A stretch of 17,242 bases of DNA from positions 1 to 17,242 of the forward strand of contig JAOUDF010000029.1 of NCBI GenBank assembly GCA_029859385.1, read 5' to 3'. The stretch is from Nitrospirota bacterium. GTDB lineage: Bacteria; Nitrospirota; JAOUDF01. Each line of letters starts with the position of its first letter. The first letter of the stretch is position 1. A program made the translations under genes and the position numbers. Below are positions 15,070-17,242 of this stretch, in pieces. Under the pieces are notes generated by a model. The model ran no database searches. It had not been told where the DNA came from and was given only the letters and a program-made list of their open reading frames with translations.

Positions 15070-17242
15070 TCAAGCCGCGGACGCAGGAAAATTCTCATCC
15101 TGCAGCGGGACACCCCAGTTGCGACCCAGCTCAATGTCAACCTTTACAGGGATTTCCAGAGCCGCAACCCCCTCCATCTCTTCGCATACCAACTGTTTCA
15201 TACGCGCCAGCTCCGGCTCCGGCACCTCGAAAACCAGCTCGTCGTGAACCTGGAGTATCATCCGCGAGCTCAGCTTTTCATTAATGAGCCGCCGGTGAAT
15301 GGCAATCATGGCAACCTTTATGAGGTCTGCCGCGGTCCCCTGAATGGGGGTGTTAATGGCAAATCGCTCCCCTGCCTGACGGACGACTGCATTGGAGGCG
15401 TGGAGCTCGGGCACGGCCCGCCGGCGCCCCATCATGGTAGTGACGTAGCCGGTTGCCCGCCCCTGTTCGAGGATAGTATCGAGAAACGACTTCACCGACG
15501 GGTAACGGGCAAAGTAGTTTTCGATATACCTTTTGGCCTCCTTCTGCGGGATGCCGAGGTCCTGGGCAAGGCCGTGGGGGCTCATGCCGTAGAGGATGCC
15601 GAAGTTGACCACCTTGGCCTGCCGCCGCATCTCCGACGTCACCATCTGGGGGAAGACCCCGAAGACCTCGGCCGCTGTCCGGGTGTGAATATCCTCGTCT
15701 CTCTTGAAGGCATCGATGAGAATGGGGTCTTTCGAGAGGTGGGCGAGGACCCGCAGCTCTATCTGGGAGTAGTCGGCCGACAGGAGGAGACACCCCGGTT
15801 CGGCGATAAACGCCTCCCGTATACGGCGCCCCAGTTCCGTACGGATGGGGATGTTTTGTAGATTCGGTTCACTGCTGCTCAGCCTGCCCGTCGCCGTCAC
15901 CGTCTGGTTGAAGGAGGTGTGCACCCTCCCCGTTTGCGGATTGATCATGGCGGGCAACACGTCGACATAGGTCGACTTGAGCTTCGAGAGGGAGCGGTAT
16001 TCCAGTATGTCGGCCGGAAGTTCGTGCTGGCCTGCCAGCGATTGCAACACCTCCACGTCGGTCGAATAGCCGGTCTTGGTCTTCTTCAGCGGCGGAAGCT
16101 TGAGCTTTTCGAAGAGAACCTCGGCGAGCTGTTTTGGCGAATTGATGTTGAACTCTTCCCCGGCAAGCCGATGAATGCGGCCCATCAGCTCCTTGAGCTT
16201 CGCATCGAGCTCAACCGACATGCGGCCGAGGAGATCGGCGTCGATCTTGACGCCGTTCATCTCCATCCGCGCCAGCACCTCGACGAGGGGCATCTCCATA
16301 TCGTAAAAAAGCGGCGCGACATTTTCTTTTTCGAGTAACTTCGCCAGGATTTCGTTGAGACGCCAGGTTATGTCGGCGTCTTCGGCCGAATAGCGCGTGG
16401 CGATCTCCACCCGTACCTGGGAGAACGGTATCTGTTTTGCCCCCGACCCGCACACCTCGGCATAGGTGAGCATACGGTAGTTGAAATGCTCAAGGGCAAT
16501 GGCATCGAGACCGTGGCTCATGCGGCCCGGATTCAGACAGTAGGAGGCGACCATGGTATCGAAGGCGATCCCCTTGAGATCGATGCCTGCCCGCTTCAGC
16601 ACGATATAGTCGTACTTGATATTCTGCCCGGTCTTTTTCTTGGCGGACGATTCGAGAAGGGGCCGGAGCCGCTCAATTACCTGCTTCGCGGGAAGCTGGG
16701 CGGGGTGCCCGTCATAGTCGTGCGCCATGGGGATATACCACCCTTCGCCCCCCTTTATCGAAAATGAGAGGCCCACCAGGTCGGCCTGCATCGGATCTTT
16801 GGAGGTGGTTTCGGTATCGACGGCAAAGGCCGGGCTCATGGCCAGCTGTCTTGCCAGCTCTTCAAGGTCGTCTTCGGTCAGCACCATCCGGTAGTCGGCC
16901 TCAACCCCTCCCTCTTCCGCCGGAGGGTTGACCTCTTTGAGAAGACTGGGGAATTCGAATTCCTTGATAAGGGCAAGCAGCTTTGCGCTGTCGGGTTCCC
17001 GACTCAGCAACTGCTCATACTCCACCTCCACCGGCAGGTCGGTCATGATCGTCGCAAGACGCCGCGACATAAGGGCCTGCTCGGTGTTGGCCAGCAGGTT
17101 TTCCCTCAGTTTCGGCTTTGATATGGCAGAGGCGGCCGCCAGGAGTCTTTCTATGGAGCCGTATTCCTGGATGAGGGCGATGGCCGTCTTCTCACCAATC
17201 CCCGGCACACCCGGGATATTATCGGAGGCGTCGCCCATGAGA
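15070..17242 (-). CDS. polA: DNA polymerase I (5' partial)
   Basis: The visible 724 codons are the C-terminal part; the start lies beyond the right edge, and the ATG at 17238 is internal. The fragment opens with the helix-hairpin-helix end of the 5' nuclease domain (GDASDNIPGVPGIGEKTA). The 3'-5' exonuclease has FAVDTETTS (about 16804-16830), GQNIKYDYIVL and YSAEDADIT, so the acidic proofreading residues appear intact. The polymerase has motif A LSADYSQIELRVLAHL, motif B (RRQAKVVNFGILYG) and motif C QVHDELVFEV (about 15225-15254). It fills gaps and replaces RNA primers. It ends with DENFPASAA. No strong terminator follows the stop. Confidence 0.97.
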   Translation of the reverse strand, partial: LMGDASDNIPGVPGIGEKTAIALIQEYGSIERLLAAASAISKPKLRENLLANTEQALMSRRLATIMTDLPVEVEYEQLLSREPDSAKLLALIKEFEFPSLLKEVNPPAEEGGVEADYRMVLTEDDLEELARQLAMSPAFAVDTETTSKDPMQADLVGLSFSIKGGEGWYIPMAHDYDGHPAQLPAKQVIERLRPLLESSAKKKTGQNIKYDYIVLKRAGIDLKGIAFDTMVASYCLNPGRMSHGLDAIALEHFNYRMLTYAEVCGSGAKQIPFSQVRVEIATRYSAEDADITWRLNEILAKLLEKENVAPLFYDMEMPLVEVLARMEMNGVKIDADLLGRMSVELDAKLKELMGRIHRLAGEEFNINSPKQLAEVLFEKLKLPPLKKTKTGYSTDVEVLQSLAGQHELPADILEYRSLSKLKSTYVDVLPAMINPQTGRVHTSFNQTVTATGRLSSSEPNLQNIPIRTELGRRIREAFIAEPGCLLLSADYSQIELRVLAHLSKDPILIDAFKRDEDIHTRTAAEVFGVFPQMVTSEMRRQAKVVNFGILYGMSPHGLAQDLGIPQKEAKRYIENYFARYPSVKSFLDTILEQGRATGYVTTMMGRRRAVPELHASNAVVRQAGERFAINTPIQGTAADLIKVAMIAIHRRLINEKLSSRMILQVHDELVFEVPEPELARMKQLVCEEMEGVAALEIPVKVDIELGRNWGVPLQDENFPASAA

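Overview
The window looks like a chromosomal segment from a Geobacter-type bacterium (Desulfuromonadia/Geobacterales). The basis is the mix of a four-subunit 2-oxoacid:ferredoxin oxidoreductase, small periplasmic monoheme cytochromes c, a multi-PAS GGDEF-EAL signalling protein, a DUF2155-like lipoprotein and fairly GC-rich coding DNA. This is inference from family content; no rRNA or species marker is present. There is no CRISPR array, insertion sequence, prophage or integrase, and most of the window is core-genome housekeeping.

Layout. At the left edge, on the + strand, is the 3' part of a large sensor gene: the end of an AmiC/UrtA-like ligand-binding domain, about three PAS domains, then GGDEF and EAL domains with intact catalytic motifs. 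A bidirectional terminator separates it from porB-porA-porD-porG (minus strand, transcribed G-D-A-B), which has its own sigma70-like promoter. Upstream of that lies a long run of minus-strand genes. In transcription order they are serS, tRNA-Ser(GCU), a DUF2155-like lipoprotein, tRNA-Arg(ACG), tRNA-Ser(CGA), tadA, tRNA-Ser(GGA), tRNA-Ser(UGA), ffs (4.5S/SRP RNA), dnaX and ybaB/ebfC. Next come acs (minus), a divergent small TPR gene (+), two close paralogous monoheme cytochrome c genes (minus), and the 3' three quarters of polA (minus), cut by the right edge.

How the genes fit together. The centre is a translation cluster. All four serine tRNA isoacceptors in the window lie beside seryl-tRNA synthetase, and tRNA-Arg(ACG), the main bacterial substrate of the A34 deaminase TadA, lies beside tadA. 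The order serS / tRNA-Ser / tadA / SRP RNA / dnaX / ybaB resembles the Bacillus subtilis order, but the recR that usually follows ybaB is missing and the por operon sits there. Acs (acetate to acetyl-CoA) and Por (acetyl-CoA plus CO2 to pyruvate, or the reverse) are two steps of an acetate-centred metabolism. The cytochromes probably carry periplasmic electrons.

I do not see a clearly new multi-gene system. The points most worth a second look are the ligand-binding-domain/c-di-GMP fusion without a visible membrane segment, the mixed tRNA/protein cluster, the 11-bp palindrome over the serS promoter, signs of gene conversion between the cytochromes, and the structured leader with a CRP-like site upstream of the second cytochrome.
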